DNA from: UMGS1484 sp045661365
GTDB taxonomy: Bacteria > Bacillota > Clostridia > Oscillospirales > Acutalibacteraceae
Assembly (NCBI GenBank): GCA_045661365.1
Contig: JAZRFL010000136.1
Span: 1-33,489 of the forward strand
Direction of reading: 5' to 3'
Length of the DNA stretch: 33,489 bases
Each line of letters begins with the position of its first letter. Position 1 is the first letter of the stretch. The notes under the pieces are model-generated. The model worked only from the letters and a program-made list of their open reading frames with translations. It was not told the origin of the DNA and ran no database searches. The position numbers were made by a program, and so were the translations under genes. Positions 31,632 through 33,489 of this stretch are shown piece by piece.

Positions 31632-32954
31632 TTAGCTTACGGTAATGCTCTTTTGAGCATTGGCTGTTATATATTTGGTGTTGTTACGGTTAGCACGCAA
31701 TACCGTGTTACCGCCGGAACCGTTGAGAGGGTCGCTGGGGAATGAGATGGTTTTATTGGTGGCGGCAGAGGTATACCCTTCTCGTCGCCATCGCCAAAAG
31801 AAATTGTCGCAGGCGTTAATGTAGTAGTCGGTCGTGCTGCTGCTACGGTCACCATAGTCTAACCCAACAATACGCATATTGCTTTGCCCGACCCACACAG
31901 GATAATAAATTACCGTGCTTTTATTCCAACGGTGAGCACCCACAAAGCTGTAAATACCGCCTTGGTTTTTGTCGGGAATGTTGCTGGTGGTATAAGCGGT
32001 AGTAGTAGAGGCGTTACTGAAAAACAACTCGTTACCGGGATGCAGGTTATCCTTACGGTTAAAGGCAAACATTTTACCGTAATAAATAATGGGGCTGGAA
32101 CCGGTGTTGTATTGGGTCAAGTCACTTTTTGGGGTCTGATAGCGGAAGGTAACCCCATTGATGCTGTTAATGTTACAGGTTTTACCATTTATCGTAGCCG
32201 TGGATTTGTCACGCAATTCCAACAAATAGGTATGACCGGTGTTGGGGGTGCCATCGTCCAATGCCAATTTCGACATATCAATATCAAACTCAATACCGTC
32301 GGCTATACTACCGGTAGCATCGTCCCAAAGAGCGATGTTGATCATACCTTTGCGACCTTTGGCATAATTGCTACTGACCCAAAAGTCAAAATACAAGTGG
32401 GTCATTTTGGAAAGGTCAACGTTGCTGTTAAACTTCATATTTAAAATATACCAATAGTGATAAGTAGAGTCACTTGCCGTACTGGCGGTGGTTGACCAAA
32501 AAGCCGCCATACGGGTACGGTTCCAGTTGGTCAGCATTTTTTCTTCCACACTGCCGGCGGTGGCGGTGTCACCGCTGGTAGCCCCGTCGCTGGAGTGACG
32601 AAGTACACGGTAATTCAGCCCTGTGATAGTACCTGCGTCGGTTTGGTAATTAATACGACCTTGGGGAGCGGCACCGGGGGTGGTATAGCTGGTACCAATA
32701 CTGGTCATGTCCCAATAACTGGTATATGACGCCCAGTTGGCTACGTGGGCGGTGTCAAACAGCAAAATAGATTCGGGGTCGGCGGTATTATAAGTTTGGT
32801 GCCCCATTTCTTGAATATAGGTATAGCCGTTACTGGTAACTGTTTCACCCGGGTGGGCAGCATACACCTGCTCAACCAAGGGGGTGTCGGTATACACCAA
32901 CGCCGTAAACAGCATGATAACAGATAGAATAAATGAGAAAATCCGCTTTTTCAA
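31632..32954 (-). CDS. Large secreted protein of unknown family (A2)
   Basis: 440 residues. The start is TTG 32954, with GGAGG 7 nt upstream and a signal peptide (KKRIFSFILSVIMLFTALV, cleavage near VYA-AHPGETV). It parallels A1: 'NSNVDLSKMTHLYFDFWVSS', 'IEFDIDMSKLALDDG', 'VTFRYQTP', 'TQYNTGSSPIIYYGKM', 'VGAHRWNKSTVIYYPVWV', 'MRIVGLDYGD' and a Trp/Arg-rich 'FFWRWRREG'. Its N-terminal ~150 residues have diverged from A1 far more than the core. Family not recognised; no catalytic or anchoring motif seen. Likely transcribed from the promoter at 33015-33043, together with B2. Confidence 0.75.
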   Translation of the reverse strand: MKKRIFSFILSVIMLFTALVYTDTPLVEQVYAAHPGETVTSNGYTYIQEMGHQTYNTADPESILLFDTAHVANWASYTSYWDMTSIGTSYTTPGAAPQGRINYQTDAGTITGLNYRVLRHSSDGATSGDTATAGSVEEKMLTNWNRTRMAAFWSTTASTASDSTYHYWYILNMKFNSNVDLSKMTHLYFDFWVSSNYAKGRKGMINIALWDDATGSIADGIEFDIDMSKLALDDGTPNTGHTYLLELRDKSTATINGKTCNINSINGVTFRYQTPKSDLTQYNTGSSPIIYYGKMFAFNRKDNLHPGNELFFSNASTTTAYTTSNIPDKNQGGIYSFVGAHRWNKSTVIYYPVWVGQSNMRIVGLDYGDRSSSTTDYYINACDNFFWRWRREGYTSAATNKTISFPSDPLNGSGGNTVLRANRNNTKYITANAQKSITVS

Positions 32955-33014
32955 CTTGGTACCTCCTATAAGTATAAACGCAATTAGCCCAGTTATATAT
33001 TCTCACACACCATA

Positions 33015-33043
33015 ATGTTACCATAAGTTTGTGAACAAATCAA
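33015..33043 (-). promoter_or_regulatory. Possible promoter of A2-B2
   Basis: Minus strand: -35 TTGATT (33038-33043), 17-nt spacer, -10 TAACAT (33015-33020), ~55 nt before the A2 start. Weak match. Confidence 0.4.
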
Positions 33044-33088
33044 GGTGTCATTTTTTTCCGTAAATTCATACTATATTTACTTTAAAAA

Positions 33089-33122
33089 AGAAAACCCGCT
33101 TGGGCAAATACCAAACGGGTTG
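33089..33122 (-). terminator. Terminator after protein B3
   Basis: AACCCGCTTGG (33093-33103) pairs, with G-U wobble, with CCAAACGGGTT (33111-33121); on the minus strand it is followed by TTCTTTTTT. 15 nt after the B3 stop. Confidence 0.8.
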
Positions 33123-33136
33123 TGTTGTATTTATTT

Positions 33137-33489
33137 TTACGGGCTTACGTAAGCGTCCCCCGTGGGATAAGAAGACATATTGCCGCCCACCGAGGCAGGG
33201 GTTACTCCCCAGGCTTTGTAGATCGCCGTTCCGGTGGTTCCCCCCGAAAATTGGGAAGAGGTTTCACATTGAATGGAATCCACCAACATGTCAAAGGTCA
33301 AGCTAAAGGTTTGCGATTTGTTGTGCACGGTAACCTTACGGGTATCCACATTGCCGGTAAAGGCAGAAAACATAGCGCTGGTGGTTTTGCCCGCCCCCAA
33401 GGGCGCGGTGTAATACAGGATCTTCCAGGTTGCGGTGGCATTACCAATCACGTCGTTAAAGCTTTTTTCTACCCAACCCCTCCCTACGG
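33137..33489 (-). CDS. TasA/camelysin-like secreted protein (B3), 5' end outside window
   Basis: The frame is open to the right edge; ~116 C-terminal residues are visible and the GTG at 33451 is internal. Visible motifs repeat those of B2: 'GRGWVEKSFND', 'WKILYYTAPLGAGKT', 'MLVDSIQCETSSQFSGG' and 'YKAWGVTPASVGGNM'. It has its own terminator and precedes A2 by 182 nt. By analogy an A-type gene should lie just beyond the window; that is a prediction. Confidence 0.75.
   Translation of the reverse strand, partial: VGRGWVEKSFNDVIGNATATWKILYYTAPLGAGKTTSAMFSAFTGNVDTRKVTVHNKSQTFSLTFDMLVDSIQCETSSQFSGGTTGTAIYKAWGVTPASVGGNMSSYPTGDAYVSP

Larger units (their letters stand above)
27233..33489 (-). repeat. 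Tandem A/B gene cassettes (two complete, one partial)
   Basis: Order on the minus strand: (A3?)-B3-terminator, A2-B2-terminator, GH4 gene, A1-B1-terminator. The A-B gap is 13 nt in cassette 2 and 17 nt in cassette 1, and each B gene is followed by its own hairpin terminator. A1/A2 and B1/B2/B3 are homologous but clearly diverged, so these are old duplications kept as units, not a recent repeat. Confidence 0.75.

Noticed and set aside
27233..33489. The A/B array as a recent mobile or transposon-borne duplication
   Set aside because: Copies are strongly diverged, and no transposase, integrase or direct repeats were seen.

Overview
The window looks like chromosome from a Gram-positive, anaerobic, gut-type member of the Bacillota (Clostridia, probably Oscillospirales/Ruminococcaceae-like). 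Reasons: AGGAGG-type ribosome binding sites, TTGACA/TATAAT promoters, a T-box leader, the indirect Asn/Gln-tRNA route (GatB, GatA-like, GatC), LuxS/Pfs, secreted dockerin and BspA-type leucine-rich-repeat proteins, and SipW/TasA-like signal regions. The species cannot be named from the sequence. No rRNA, tRNA, CRISPR array, transposase or phage gene was seen.

Layout. (1) 1-5.9 kb, plus strand: three large secreted proteins in a row, each ending in a type I-like dockerin, then a small lipoprotein. None has a recognisable catalytic domain; the recognisable parts are beta-helix-like repeats, beta-sandwich repeats and LRRs. (2) 5.9-6.2 kb: a gene-free, possibly structured RNA region between two terminators. 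(3) 6.2-11.0 kb, minus strand: a five-gene operon luxS - mtnN(pfs) - GH38 alpha-mannosidase - CBS protein - DUF1643, with gaps of 2-4 nt. (4) 11.1-13.3 kb, plus: yceD, rpmF and a PDZ/radical-SAM DUF512 gene. (5) 13.35-15.1 kb: a sugar-phosphate isomerase-like gene and an AraC regulator, divergent, with two promoters superimposed in one palindrome. (6) 15.1-17.0 kb, minus: a DUF378 membrane protein and a peptide-type solute-binding lipoprotein. (7) 17.2-18.95 kb: tandem zinc-ribbon/one-TM/NTF2-like paralogues. (8) 19.1-20.9 kb: a Na/Pi cotransporter preceded by Pho-box-like repeats. (9) 21.0-27.2 kb, minus: a T-box-controlled operon aspS::gatC - gatA-like - gatB - alaX. (10) 27.2-33.5 kb, minus: tandem two-gene cassettes (large secreted protein A + TasA/camelysin-like protein B), two complete and one cut by the window edge, with a GH4 (MelA-like) gene between them.

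The two most unusual items are regions 9 and 10. In region 9, GatC is fused to the C-terminus of AspRS, and the protein in the GatA position has lost all three residues of the Lys-Ser-Ser amidase triad and much of its length, so where GatB gets its ammonia is open. In region 10, a repeated A/B pair of diverged secreted proteins, each with its own terminator, suggests a diversified cell-surface or fibre system whose function I cannot name.
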